Source of the DNA: Clostridiales bacterium
GTDB lineage: Bacteria > Bacillota > Clostridia > Lachnospirales > Lachnospiraceae
DNA: 64,000 nucleotides
NCBI GenBank assembly: GCA_018372435.1
Contig: JAHAJA010000001.1
Location: 372,001 to 436,000 of the forward strand
Direction: 5' to 3'
Below are positions 51,122-60,649 of the stretch, one piece after another (the stretch's first letter is position 1; every line of letters starts with the position of its first letter). A program made the position numbers and the translations under genes. The notes beneath the pieces are model-generated. The model made no database searches and was not told where the DNA came from. It worked only from the letters and a program-made list of their open reading frames with translations.

Positions 51122-51175
51122 ATAAGTTGTATAGTGTTCCTATAAAGTAACACTAGAAGAAACGGAGCAGTTTAC

Positions 51176-51862
51176 ATGGAAGTTATTGAACAGCTTGTTA
51201 TGTTTGGTCTGACAAGACAAGAAGCAACCTTATATATGACGCTACTCACAGAAGGTGAGCTAACAGGTTATGAAGCCGCCAAGAAAACAACTATTTCAAG
51301 ATCAAATACGTATAATGGCCTTGCAGGGTTAGTTGAGAAGGGTGCTGCATATATTATTGAGGGTACAGTAACAAAATATACACCAGTAAGTGTAGAAGAA
51401 TTCTGTAATAATAAATTACGAAATCTTGAAGCTTCGAAGCATAAGCTAATGGAGTCATTACCCACTGAGAAAGTGGAGAACAGTGGATATATAACAATTC
51501 AAGGCGAGAAGAACGTGATGGATAAACTGAAAACTATGCTAATAGAGGCAAAAGAAAGAGTTTACTTATCTGTATCGAGTTCTTTGCTTTCGTGTTTAGA
51601 GGAAGAACTTTTACTGTTACAAAAACGTCATATTAAGCTAGTACTAATTACTGACCAGAAGGTTCCGTTTGAGGAGGCAATCCTATATATAACAGACAAG
51701 AAAGATCAGAGAATACGTTTGATCATTGATTCCAAGAAAGTCTTAACGGGAGAGATTACAACTTCGTCGGATACCACATGTCTATATTCAATGAATGACA
51801 ATCTTGTATCCGTCTTTAAGGAAATGTTACAGAATGAGATTATTTTACTTTCTAGAAAGTAG
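51176..51862 (+). CDS. TrmB-family transcriptional regulator
   Basis: 228 residues. The N-terminal winged helix reads FGLTRQEATLYMTLLTEGEL TGYEAAKKT and SNTYNGLAGLVEKGAAY, typical of TrmB. Residues about 105-228 look like the ligand-binding half found in this family, related to the phospholipase D-like fold (RVYLSVSSSLL, VLITDQKVPFEEA). TrmB proteins mostly control sugar or energy metabolism. The neighbours are fprA, behind a terminator, and lysA on the same strand 88 bases downstream; either may be a target. CGGAG lies about 8 bases before the ATG. Confidence 0.85.
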   Translation: MEVIEQLVMFGLTRQEATLYMTLLTEGELTGYEAAKKTTISRSNTYNGLAGLVEKGAAYIIEGTVTKYTPVSVEEFCNNKLRNLEASKHKLMESLPTEKVENSGYITIQGEKNVMDKLKTMLIEAKERVYLSVSSSLLSCLEEELLLLQKRHIKLVLITDQKVPFEEAILYITDKKDQRIRLIIDSKKVLTGEITTSSDTTCLYSMNDNLVSVFKEMLQNEIILLSRK

Positions 51863-51950
51863 GTAGCCGTAAAGCAAAGATATGTTATTGACATGTATAA
51901 AAGTTTTCTAATTGTCCCAATAATAATCCAAAGAAAAAGGAGAATATATT

Positions 51951-53216
51951 ATGAAAAAAACATTTGTTACGAATGAACAGTTGCAAGAAATTGTAAAAGA
52001 ATATCCTACGCCATTTCATTTATATGATGAAAAAGGAATTCGTGAGAATGCTAGAAGATTAAAAGAGGCATTTGCATGGAATAAAGGATTTAAAGAATAC
52101 TTTGCTGTTAAAGCAACACCGAATCCATTCTTACTAAAGATTCTACAAGAAGAAGGCTGTGGAACAGATTGTTCTTCCATGACAGAACTTATGTTATCGG
52201 AAGCACTTGGCTTTGACGGAAGTGAGATTATGTTCTCGTCTAACGCAACCCCAGCAGAAGAATTTGTGAAAGCCAGAGAAGTCAATGCAATTATTAATCT
52301 TGATGACATAACACATATAGATTTCTTAGAAAAAGCAGCAGGAATTCCTGAGACAATTTGTTGTCGTTTTAATCCAGGTGGAGTATTTAAAATCAGTACA
52401 AGCATTATGGATAATCCAGGAGATGCAAAATACGGATTTACGAAAGAGCAAATGTTTGAAGGATACAAAAAACTAAAAAATCTTGGCGTTAAGAACTTTG
52501 GTATTCACTCTTTCTTAGCGAGTAATACAGTAACGAATGAATATTATCCAACTCTTGCTAAAATCTTATTCGAGTTAGCGGTTGAATTAAAAGATGAAAC
52601 AGGTGCTGACATCAAGTTCATTAACTTATCAGGTGGCGTTGGTATCCCTTACAAACCAGATCAAGAAGGAAATGATATTAAAGCTATTGGCGAAGGCGTT
52701 CGCAAGGTATATGAAGAAATCCTTGTTCCAGCTGGAATGGGTGACATTGCTATCTATACAGAGTTAGGAAGATTTATGTTAGGACCTTATGGTTGTTTAG
52801 TGACAACAGCAATCCATGAAAAACACACACATAAAGAATATATTGGATTAGATGCTAGTGCAGTAAATCTAATGAGACCAGCGATGTATGGAGCATATCA
52901 CCATATCACAGTTATGGGTAAAGAGAATCAACCTTGCGATCATATGTATGATGTAACGGGATCATTATGTGAGAACAACGATAAATTCGCTATCGATCGT
53001 ATGTTACCAAAAGTGGATATCGGTGACTTGCTAGTAATTCACGATACAGGAGCACATGGATTTGCTATGGGTTATAACTACAATGGTAAATTGAAATCAG
53101 CGGAAGTACTGTTAAAAGAAGATGGATCAACACAGTTAATTCGTCGTGCAGAAAAGCCAGAAGATTATTTTGCAACATTTGACTTCTGTGATATCTTAAA
53201 GGATATGAAATATTAA
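51951..53216 (+). CDS. lysA: Diaminopimelate decarboxylase
   Basis: 421 residues, an alanine-racemase-fold PLP enzyme. The PLP lysine is in YFAVKATPNP (about residue 53), the phosphate-binding glycines in LSGGVGIPY, and the second active-site segment is GSLCENNDKFA, with Cys and Glu at the subunit interface. It makes L-lysine from meso-diaminopimelate. The related carboxynorspermidine decarboxylase is shorter at the N-terminus, so LysA is preferred but not certain. AAAGGAG is about 9 bases before the ATG. It ends before terminator-like repeat T3. Confidence 0.85.
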   Translation: MKKTFVTNEQLQEIVKEYPTPFHLYDEKGIRENARRLKEAFAWNKGFKEYFAVKATPNPFLLKILQEEGCGTDCSSMTELMLSEALGFDGSEIMFSSNATPAEEFVKAREVNAIINLDDITHIDFLEKAAGIPETICCRFNPGGVFKISTSIMDNPGDAKYGFTKEQMFEGYKKLKNLGVKNFGIHSFLASNTVTNEYYPTLAKILFELAVELKDETGADIKFINLSGGVGIPYKPDQEGNDIKAIGEGVRKVYEEILVPAGMGDIAIYTELGRFMLGPYGCLVTTAIHEKHTHKEYIGLDASAVNLMRPAMYGAYHHITVMGKENQPCDHMYDVTGSLCENNDKFAIDRMLPKVDIGDLLVIHDTGAHGFAMGYNYNGKLKSAEVLLKEDGSTQLIRRAEKPEDYFATFDFCDILKDMKY

Positions 53217-53269
53217 TACTGTAGAAATATTAGATGAAGTACTACAAAAATAATGTATTTATATAACAG

Positions 53270-53356
53270 AAAAGACAATCTTCATGAATCTTATGTGGAT
53301 ACGCGGATATTACACATCCGTGTTCCACGAATAGCATTTGGAAGAATGTCTTTTTT
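53270..53356. repeat. Terminator-like repeat, copy T3 (best preserved)
   Basis: AAAGACAATCTTC (53271-53283) pairs with GAAGAATGTCTTT (one mismatch) and T residues follow. The inside forms a second stem: GTGGA and CGGAT on the left pair with ATCCG and TCCAC on the right. The preceding AATAATGTATTTA also occurs before copy T1. Confidence 0.8.
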
Positions 53357-53526
53357 ATTGCGTTTTCTTGGGTGGTAAAACGATTAAGATCTGTTACGAT
53401 TACCTATCTAGATTTACAGCAATGGGTGAGAGAAAGTAACGAATTACATTCGCTTTTCTTTGTAGATGGGACAAAATTACTATAGACGTAAATTATACAA
53501 ATATTAAAAAAGTTTAGATTTAGCTA

Positions 53527-53553
53527 TAATGATAATTGAAAAAAATCCGATAT
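53527..53553 (+). promoter_or_regulatory. Sigma-28 (SigD)-like promoter of the flgM operon, overlapping a SigA -10
   Basis: TAAT, 15 bases, TCCGATAT matches the motility sigma consensus TAAA-N15-GCCGATAA closely. The TAAT is also the end of TATAAT (53525-53530), a perfect SigA -10 with a poor -35. The flgM start lies about 90 bases downstream. Confidence 0.6.
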
Positions 53554-53646
53554 CTAATTTAGAACAATAACAAGCTATGAAATATAAAAAGATATATAAA
53601 AACATAGCTGGGGAGTTATTTGCAATAAAATTAAGGTGGTGAAGTT

Positions 53647-53925
53647 ATGAGAATAGATGCTTATAATAAAGTAAGTCAAATGTATCAAACAAACAAAGTT
53701 CGTGCCGTTGAAAGTGCAAAGAAAGTGGGGAAATCGGATCAATTAGAGATTTCTCAAACAGGAAAAGATTATCAGACTGTAAAGCAAGCGGTTGCTGGTG
53801 CTTCTGATGTAAGAATGGATAAAGTAGAAGAAATCAAAAAAAGATTAGCTTCTGGTACGTATGATGTAAGTATGAACGAAGTTGCGGATAAGTTACTAGA
53901 TAATTATTTTAATACAGTAGTTTAG
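53647..53925 (+). CDS. flgM: Anti-sigma-28 factor FlgM
   Basis: 92 residues. The basic, disordered N-terminal half (MRIDAYNKVSQMYQTNK) and the C-terminal helices with DVRMDKVEEIKKRLASGTYD and NEVADKLLDNYF match FlgM, which holds the motility sigma factor inactive until the hook is complete and FlgM is secreted. It is the first gene of the late flagellar block, and its promoter looks sigma-28-dependent, giving feedback. AAGGTGGTGAAG precedes the ATG. Confidence 0.9.
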   Translation: MRIDAYNKVSQMYQTNKVRAVESAKKVGKSDQLEISQTGKDYQTVKQAVAGASDVRMDKVEEIKKRLASGTYDVSMNEVADKLLDNYFNTVV

Positions 53926-54032
53926 GTATAACTAAAGTGAAGTAATAGTAACAAAGTAGGCAAAGCTTACTTTGTAAGCAGAGAGTGGATTCTTAAAATC
54001 CACATAAGTTTAAGAGAAAAGAGAGGTTTAGC

Positions 54033-54545
54033 GTGGCTAGTTTAATAGAAGAATTGATTACAACTTTGCAACAAGAGAATGATGTTTACAGAGAAATGAT
54101 ACCAATTGCGAAAGAAAAATCAAATATTATAGCAAACAATGACCTCTTAGCATTGCAAGAAATTACGGATAAAGAGCAAGCATTTGTAGAGAAGGTCATG
54201 ATGCTTGATAAGAAAAGAGAAGAAATAATCGCGAATGTTGGAGTTGTTCTGTGCAAGGATGCAAGAACATTAAAGATACAAGAAATCATTAATCTATTAG
54301 AGACACAACCAAAAGAACAAGAGAGACTTACTACTGTTCATACAAATCTAAAGAAGACCATTGATGAATTAATGGAATTCAATAATCATAACAAATCGTT
54401 GATCGAACAATCCCTTGAAATAATAGAGTTTAATATGAACTTTATTCAAAGTACACGGATGTCACCAGGGAATAACTATACAAAATCAGCTGGGCAAGCC
54501 AGTAATGCATTACCTGAAGCAGGTATGTTTGACGCAAAACAATAG
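54033..54545 (+). CDS. flgN: FlgN-type flagellar export chaperone
   Basis: 170 residues, wholly helical, starting at GTG with GAGAGG upstream. The pattern SLIEELITTLQQENDVYREM, IANNDLLALQEIT and the late EFNNHNKSLIEQSLEIIEFN is that of FlgN, the cytosolic chaperone that delivers FlgK and FlgL to the export gate. The C-terminal 30 residues are flexible. It directly precedes two flgK genes. In the gap from flgM two small hairpins occur (for example GTGGATT-CTTAA-AATCCAC at about 53986-54004). Confidence 0.85.
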   Translation: MASLIEELITTLQQENDVYREMIPIAKEKSNIIANNDLLALQEITDKEQAFVEKVMMLDKKREEIIANVGVVLCKDARTLKIQEIINLLETQPKEQERLTTVHTNLKKTIDELMEFNNHNKSLIEQSLEIIEFNMNFIQSTRMSPGNNYTKSAGQASNALPEAGMFDAKQ

Positions 54546-54565
54546 ATGAAGGATGGTGATATACT

Positions 54566-56332
54566 GTGGGAAATATTATGACAAGTTTATGGACTGCTGT
54601 ATCGGGTTTCACAGTTAGTCAGAATGCAATTAATACTACAGCACACAATTTGGCCAATATTGATACAGATGGATCTACAAGGCAACAAGTAATTATCCAA
54701 GATTTCCACTATAACAAGATTGGCCAATCTACATATAGTTCCATGCAAACTGGACTTGGTGCTGCAACACAAGTTGTTCGTCAAGTAAGAGATGAATTCT
54801 ATGACAAACAATATCGTACAGAATCAGGTCGATTAAGTTTTTATGATGCACAAAAGCAAGCTATACTTGAAGTAGAAGATATTATGGGTGAATTAGAGAA
54901 TTCTCCATTCCAGGAATCGATTCAAAAACTTTGGAGTAACATACAGGAGTTAGTAAAATCTCCAGATGATAAAACTGCCCGTGCATCACTGGCAAAGAAT
55001 GCGGAAGCATTTATCCAAAGAGCAGAAACGATTTATAAACAATTAGAACAATACCAAGTGAATATGAATCAACAAATCAATGATAAGGTAACACAGATCA
55101 ATGGCTTGGGTGAAAAGATAGCACAGTTAAATGAAATGATTACGAAAGTTGAATCAGGTGGTGTAGAGAGAGCTAACGACTTACGTGATAAGAGAAATCT
55201 ATATATCGATCAATTAAGTAAATTAATCGATATAAAAGCAACAGAAGAGTTTGATGGTTCTGTTACGATTATGGCAGAGAACGTTCAATTTGTAACGGGT
55301 ACATCTTCCTACAGCATGTCTACGGTGCGTGTTGCAGATGGTACAGATATGGTAAAACCAGTTTGGGATCATATTAAGACAGATGTATTCGATATGAAAA
55401 GAGAACCAAGCTATGAAGCAGGAACAAATCTTGGCTCGCTAAAAGGTCTTATCTGGGCAAGAGGAAATAGTTCTGCAAATTATACGGATATTCCTCAAAA
55501 AGGCGACTTCGCAACGGATGCAGACTACCAAGCAGCTATTGATAAATATAACCTTGAAATAGATAGTTCAGTTATTCGTACTACACAAGCTCAATTCGAC
55601 ACATTGATTCATGGTATCGTAACAGCAGTGAATGATATTCTATCTCCTAATGTGGAAGCAACATTAAAAGGAGGTACTAAGATTCAGATTCTTTCACCAA
55701 ATGCACCAATGGGTATGGATGGGGATAAGACACAAGGAACAGAATTATTCTCCCGTAAGAGTACAAGCAGATATGATAAGGATAGCGTAATATATATGAA
55801 GAATACAGGAACCGTTGAAAATCCTGTGTATGAAGAGTGTGATGAAACAGATGCTGATGCTTTTCGGGCATATAAATATAATGAAGAAGATCCAAGTGAT
55901 AAATATACATTATATTCCTTGGGAGAAATTGAAATTAACAAAGATATATTAGCGGATTATTCAAAAATACCACTTAGTCAAAGTGGTGGTACAGGTGATT
56001 TTGCATATAACGGAGTGGCGAAAGCCTTATCTGAAATCTGGAATCAACCATTTTCAACATTGAATCCGAATGTATTAAAGGTGAATACATTCAATGAGTA
56101 CTATACAGCAATCTGGGGAGACCTAGCTACCAAGGGTGAAAAGTACATTGCTAGTGCTGAGAATCAACAGATCATGGTTGATAATATATCCACTGCAAGA
56201 CAGAATGTAATGGGTATATCTTCTGATGAAGAACTAGCTAATATGATTAAATACCAACATGCTTATAATGCAGCTGCAAGATATTTTAATGTTGTAGATT
56301 CCATGCTTGAGCATCTGGTTACTAGATTGTAG
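54566..56332 (+). CDS. flgK: Flagellar hook-associated protein 1 (FlgK), first paralogue
   Basis: 588 residues. The N-terminal rod motif TAVSGFTVSQNAINTTAHNL ANIDTDGSTRQQ and the C-terminal helix DNISTARQNVMGISSDEELA with HAYNAAARYFNVVDSMLEHL are those of FlgK, which joins hook and filament. The middle (about 190-500) is the variable outer domain. It starts at GTG, with AAGGATGG upstream; an ATG four codons on is an alternative. A second flgK follows 15 bases later, with only the ends clearly alike. Confidence 0.87.
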   Translation: MGNIMTSLWTAVSGFTVSQNAINTTAHNLANIDTDGSTRQQVIIQDFHYNKIGQSTYSSMQTGLGAATQVVRQVRDEFYDKQYRTESGRLSFYDAQKQAILEVEDIMGELENSPFQESIQKLWSNIQELVKSPDDKTARASLAKNAEAFIQRAETIYKQLEQYQVNMNQQINDKVTQINGLGEKIAQLNEMITKVESGGVERANDLRDKRNLYIDQLSKLIDIKATEEFDGSVTIMAENVQFVTGTSSYSMSTVRVADGTDMVKPVWDHIKTDVFDMKREPSYEAGTNLGSLKGLIWARGNSSANYTDIPQKGDFATDADYQAAIDKYNLEIDSSVIRTTQAQFDTLIHGIVTAVNDILSPNVEATLKGGTKIQILSPNAPMGMDGDKTQGTELFSRKSTSRYDKDSVIYMKNTGTVENPVYEECDETDADAFRAYKYNEEDPSDKYTLYSLGEIEINKDILADYSKIPLSQSGGTGDFAYNGVAKALSEIWNQPFSTLNPNVLKVNTFNEYYTAIWGDLATKGEKYIASAENQQIMVDNISTARQNVMGISSDEELANMIKYQHAYNAAARYFNVVDSMLEHLVTRL

Positions 56333-56347
56333 AGGAGGACAAATTAT

Positions 56348-58189
56348 ATGGCATCAACTTTTTTTGGTTTAAATATAGGTTTATCTGGCCTCTATGCATA
56401 CCAGGCATCAATAAATACAACTGCACATAATATCTCTAACGCAGAAACAATAGGTTATTCAAGACAAAAAGTAGTAACATCTGCAGGTGAGGCGATGCGT
56501 GTATATAGTTCATATGGTATGGCTGGAACAGGCGTTAATATTGCGGATATTATTCAACAAAGAAATGCCTATTATGATGTGAAATATCGTAACAGTGCAG
56601 CCCTTTATGGTGAGTATAGTATGAAGAATGATTACATGTTACAGGTTCAAAACTATTTTAATGAAGTAGATGAAGGTGGATTTACAGACTCATATAACAG
56701 CTTATTTAGTGCTTTGAAAACGTTGTTTGATGATCCCTCTAGTATGGATATCCGTACCACTGTAGCAAACAATGCAGATTCACTTAGTGAATACATGAAC
56801 TATATGTATACTAGTATGCAAACAATTCAAGAAGATGCAAATTTCCAGATAAAGAATCTTATCGATCGTGTAAACTCCTTGGGTGAACAGATTGCTACTG
56901 TTACAAAGCAAATCAATGCATTAGAAGTAACAGGGGTTACTGCCAATGACTTACGTGATGCGAGAGAAAATCTTGTAGATGAGTTATCTAAGATTGCTAA
57001 TGTGACAACAGAAGAAAAAGTGATGAAGAAGGATCCTATGGACCCTGGTACAGTTGTTTATGAAGTAAGAATTAACGATCAATTATTAGTGGATACGGGT
57101 TCAAGTAAGCAATTAAAGGTAGTACCAAGAACTGAGAAAATAAATGCAACAGATATAGATGGTTTATATGATGTTACTTGGGCAGATGGACAAGAATTCT
57201 CTTTAAGCAATGCAAACCTAAAAGGTGAGTTGAGTGCATTGTTTGCAGTAAGAGATGGTAATAATGCAGAGAATCTTGGTGGCAAAGTTTCAACAACTAC
57301 AACTGGTGGTGTAACAACATTAACAATGACTAAGACTAACTGTGATGACATTACTAAGTTAAATATCCCTACAGAAGGAAATGTTACAATTGCAGGTAAG
57401 GATTATAAATATAAAGGATTTACTGTAGAAGTTCAGGCGGATGGAACCTACCAATATAATTTCAAATTAGATGAGCCGTTGGCAACTGATATCAAAGATA
57501 CAGATAATGTTCGTGGTGAAATTGGTGAAACCGTTAATTACAAGGGTATACCTTATTATATGGGTAAATTGAATGAGTTCTCTCGTACATTTGCTTCTGT
57601 ATTTAACAAGATGCATAATCAAGGAGAAGATTTAGATGGAAATAAAGGCCTAGATTATTTCAATTATACGGATAAAAAAGGTGCAGCAGATTTGTTAGAG
57701 AACTTTACATCGTTTAGTTCTGATGGTACTGCAACATATAAAGCAGCAGATGGTACGGTGACTACAGGTGAATCTTATTATAATTTAACAGCTTTCAATA
57801 TGACAATTACGGCTGAGATTATGAGTGACCCTAGGAAGTTCGCGGCAGCAAGTGATATTACACAAGGTGTTGAGAATAAAGATAATCTGAAGGAACTTCT
57901 AAAGATTGAAAGTGATAAATCTTTATTCAAAGCAGGAACACCAGCACAATTCTATAGTACATTAGTTGCTGAAATAGGTGTAGATGCTTCTAAGTATGAA
58001 ACGTTTACAAAGAGTCAAGCAAGTATCATGAAATCAATTACAAACCAAAGATTATCAGAATCTGGTGTTGATGTGGATGAAGAAGCAATGAATTTGGTTA
58101 AATTTAAAAATGCATACAACTTATCTGCTAAAGTTATTCAGACAATGAATGAAATCTACGATAAATTAATTAATGGAACAGGCGTATAA
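56348..58189 (+). CDS. flgK: Flagellar hook-associated protein 1 (FlgK), second paralogue
   Basis: 613 residues. N-terminus FFGLNIGLSGLYAYQASINT TAHNISNAETIGYSRQK, closer to classical FlgK than the first paralogue; C-terminus SGVDVDEEAMNLVKFKNAYN LSAKVIQTMNEIYDKLI. The middle carries large insertions with Asp/Thr-rich beta segments. The two FlgK proteins may share the hook-filament junction or replace each other under different conditions (inference). AGAGGAGG precedes the ATG. It is translated in the flgN-flgK-flgK-flgL operon. Confidence 0.92.
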   Translation: MASTFFGLNIGLSGLYAYQASINTTAHNISNAETIGYSRQKVVTSAGEAMRVYSSYGMAGTGVNIADIIQQRNAYYDVKYRNSAALYGEYSMKNDYMLQVQNYFNEVDEGGFTDSYNSLFSALKTLFDDPSSMDIRTTVANNADSLSEYMNYMYTSMQTIQEDANFQIKNLIDRVNSLGEQIATVTKQINALEVTGVTANDLRDARENLVDELSKIANVTTEEKVMKKDPMDPGTVVYEVRINDQLLVDTGSSKQLKVVPRTEKINATDIDGLYDVTWADGQEFSLSNANLKGELSALFAVRDGNNAENLGGKVSTTTTGGVTTLTMTKTNCDDITKLNIPTEGNVTIAGKDYKYKGFTVEVQADGTYQYNFKLDEPLATDIKDTDNVRGEIGETVNYKGIPYYMGKLNEFSRTFASVFNKMHNQGEDLDGNKGLDYFNYTDKKGAADLLENFTSFSSDGTATYKAADGTVTTGESYYNLTAFNMTITAEIMSDPRKFAAASDITQGVENKDNLKELLKIESDKSLFKAGTPAQFYSTLVAEIGVDASKYETFTKSQASIMKSITNQRLSESGVDVDEEAMNLVKFKNAYNLSAKVIQTMNEIYDKLINGTGV

Positions 58190-58211
58190 TCCATCTGGAG
58201 GTGAATAGCAA

Positions 58212-59777
58212 ATGAGAATAACAAACCAAATGTTAACGAATAACATGATGAGTAACATTAATAAGAATAAATATAATCTGAATAAATATGATGAACAGTA
58301 TTCAACCGGAAAGAAAATTCAAAGACCATCGGATGACCCTATTATTGCTGTTAGAGCATTAAAATTAAGAACGAACATGGTTCAATTGAATCAATACATT
58401 GATAAGAATATACCGGATGCTTTGGCTTGGATGGATGTATCAGAAAGCGCGTTAAAGAATGTAAATCAGCTATTAACTGATATGAATAGTTATTGTGTAG
58501 ATGGTTCGAATGATGATCTAACAGTTGAAGATCGTAATAGTATTATTCAGAATTTGTTGGAATTAAGAACACAGATTTATCAAGAAGGTAATGCTAATTA
58601 TGTTGGAAGACATGTATTTACTGGATATAAGACAGATCAAAGCTTAACCTACAGTTCAGCGGATGATTTAGCTAGAGAAAAATATAGTGTTACGGAAGCG
58701 TTTAAAGGTGCAAACTTAGAAAGTGTTACGAAGGTAATTGGTTCTTATAGTGTTCCAAGTGATACGACAACGATTACACCTGGAAATTATGGAGATGCAC
58801 CAACAACAATTGAAGCGTATCGATTACGATTATCTTATGGATCACTTGGGGATAAAGGGGAAGTTTCTTGTAACCTAAGCTATAAAAAGGCTGATGGAAC
58901 ATCAGTTGGATTTGGACCAGGATTTCCAGCTTCACCTGCTAATAATTATCAGATCTTAAATTCAACAGATTTAGTTGGTGGCAAAAGTGCTTACGAAGTT
59001 GGAGATGATGAAGTACGTTTCCTAGCGGATACCGGCGAAGTAATTATCGGGAAAAATGTTTATAATGAAATGAGAAATTCAACAGATATCTCTGTAACCT
59101 ATGATAAGTTACAATTTTCAGAAGGGGAATTAAGACCAGAAAACTTTTTTGATTGTTCCAAATATAAGGTTGGAGATGACGGAAAGATTCAAAAGGATGC
59201 TACTGGAAATCGCGTAATTGATGTAGAGTATACAAAAGAAGATCAAAAGATTGAATATGAAATAAATTTTGGACAAAATATAGCTGTTAATGTACAAGCT
59301 AGAAATGCGTTTTCTCATGATATTGGACGTGATATTGAAGGATTAAAGGCATTAGCGGACGATGTTACAGCTACAGAGAAGAAGATAGCAGAAGTTAAGA
59401 AACTTCGTGAAGACGGAAATAATTCTGATCAAACGAATGAGGCACTAGATAAATTGTTAGAACAGATGAATACGGAACTTGTATTAAAGAACAGTGCTTT
59501 ACAAAAAGGTTTTTCATCTGCAATTACAAGTACACAAAAACAGCAAGAAAAATTAAATATTGCTATTTCTGATTTAGGAAGCCGTTATAGCCGTGTCGAA
59601 TTAACTGAAAATCGTTTGGATAAGCAAAAGACCGATTTTACTGATCTATTATCTTCGAATGAAGACGTGGATCTTGCAGAAGCATATATTAACTTATCAA
59701 TGTCTCAGCTAATTTACAATGCTTCATTATCAGCTGCGTCAAAAGCTGTTTCGAATACACTATTGGATTTTATCTAA
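58212..59777 (+). CDS. flgL: Flagellar hook-associated protein 3 (FlgL)
   Basis: 521 residues, long for FlgL (about 300 in enteric bacteria). The N-terminus MRITNQMLTNNMMSNINKNK with STGKKIQRPSDDPIIAVRAL and NQYIDKNIPDALAWMDVSES is flagellin-like; the C-terminus SDLGSRYSRVELTENRLDKQ and MSQLIYNASLSAASKAVSNT is the matching coiled-coil. The extra length lies in a variable outer domain (about 150-370). It sits on the distal face of the hook-filament junction. GGAGGTG precedes the ATG. Confidence 0.9.
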   Translation: MRITNQMLTNNMMSNINKNKYNLNKYDEQYSTGKKIQRPSDDPIIAVRALKLRTNMVQLNQYIDKNIPDALAWMDVSESALKNVNQLLTDMNSYCVDGSNDDLTVEDRNSIIQNLLELRTQIYQEGNANYVGRHVFTGYKTDQSLTYSSADDLAREKYSVTEAFKGANLESVTKVIGSYSVPSDTTTITPGNYGDAPTTIEAYRLRLSYGSLGDKGEVSCNLSYKKADGTSVGFGPGFPASPANNYQILNSTDLVGGKSAYEVGDDEVRFLADTGEVIIGKNVYNEMRNSTDISVTYDKLQFSEGELRPENFFDCSKYKVGDDGKIQKDATGNRVIDVEYTKEDQKIEYEINFGQNIAVNVQARNAFSHDIGRDIEGLKALADDVTATEKKIAEVKKLREDGNNSDQTNEALDKLLEQMNTELVLKNSALQKGFSSAITSTQKQQEKLNIAISDLGSRYSRVELTENRLDKQKTDFTDLLSSNEDVDLAEAYINLSMSQLIYNASLSAASKAVSNTLLDFI

Positions 59778-59852
59778 GGTATAATATAAGCAAAAAGATA
59801 TGTGGAGTGGTGGAAAGAATAAACTTTTGCCACTCTTTTCTTGAAAGGAGAG

Positions 59853-59939
59853 TAGTGCGAAAGATGAATCTTTCACACGCAAAATTGTGCTTGCAGCCCA
59901 AAGTTTGCAGGCTATGGAAAGGGTATGGTTATTAATATG
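59853..59939 (+). repeat. Duplicated hairpin-rich leader, copy R2
   Basis: 87 bases matching 33616-33701. The first hairpin, GTGCGAAAG/CTTTCACAC, has one C-A mismatch; the second, GCTTGCA/TGCAGGC, keeps its pairs with a G-U. The unit ends with CTATGGAAAGGG and ATGGTTATTAATATG, the last ATG being the fliW start. The GGA near the start could also be a CsrA contact, by inference. Confidence 0.85.
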
Positions 59940-60401
59940 CTAATAAAGACGAGATGTTTTGGAGAAATTAATCTTGATGAGAATAAAATTGTAACATTTG
60001 AAAGTGGTCTCATGGGATTTGAACAATACAAGAGATTTACAATTTTGTATAATATTGAAGATGAGAAATCTAAGATTTCATGGTTACAAAGTATTGATGA
60101 GCCAAGTTTAGCTTTACCAATCATTGCACCAGGTGTTGTGAAAGAAGATTACAATCCTACAGTAGAAGATGAAGTATTAAGGCCGCTTGGAGAATTAACA
60201 GATGAAAATCTTGTAGTTTTTCTAACAGTAACAGTACCAAGTGATATTAAGAAAACGACAGTGAATCTGAAAGCCCCGATTATCATTAATGCAGATACAA
60301 GAAAAGGTTGTCAGATTATTGTAGAAAATTCTGAGTATACAGTTCGATATAATGTATATGATATTATGAAAGAAAGAAAAAAAGATAAGGGGGTCGAATA
60401 G
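59937..60401 (+). CDS. fliW: Flagellar assembly factor FliW
   Basis: About 154 residues beginning MLIKTRCFGEINLDENKIVT FESGLMGFEQYKRF, the FliW start, and including IIAPGVVKEDYNP, LTVTVPSDIKKTTVNLKAPI and NAQ-like INADTRKGCQIIVEN. FliW binds flagellin and, when freed, the translation repressor CsrA, so that filament export relieves repression of flagellin synthesis. The csrA gene starts on the base after the fliW stop. An in-frame ATG at 59925 is an alternative start; both lie within the duplicated leader R2. Confidence 0.94.
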   Translation: MLIKTRCFGEINLDENKIVTFESGLMGFEQYKRFTILYNIEDEKSKISWLQSIDEPSLALPIIAPGVVKEDYNPTVEDEVLRPLGELTDENLVVFLTVTVPSDIKKTTVNLKAPIIINADTRKGCQIIVENSEYTVRYNVYDIMKERKKDKGVE

Positions 60402-60623
60402 ATGCTAGCCCTATCCCGTAAAATAGGAGAATCAATCGTTATCAATAACGATATAGAAATTACCATATTAGAAATCAAAGGTGATCAGGTAAAAGTGGGA
60501 ATCGCAGCTCCTAAGAGCGTGCCAATTTACCGTAAGGAGTTATACCTTCAGATTCAAGAATCAAACAAAGAGGCTGCTGATAGTACGGTTGGTGTAGAAG
60601 AGTTGTCAAATCTTTTTGACTAA
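60402..60623 (+). CDS. csrA: Carbon storage regulator CsrA
   Basis: 73 residues with the classic opening MLALSRKIGESIVINNDIEI and core VKVGIAAPKSVPIYRKELYL QIQ. CsrA dimers bind GGA motifs near ribosome-binding sites and block translation, above all of flagellin in Gram-positive bacteria; FliW antagonises them. The start follows the fliW stop without a gap, with GGGGG upstream. The C-terminal tail (KEAADSTVGVEELSNLF) is longer than in enteric CsrA and fits the FliW-binding type. Confidence 0.95.
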   Translation: MLALSRKIGESIVINNDIEITILEIKGDQVKVGIAAPKSVPIYRKELYLQIQESNKEAADSTVGVEELSNLFD

Positions 60624-60649
60624 CTTAAATACAATATTTACTAAAGGTA

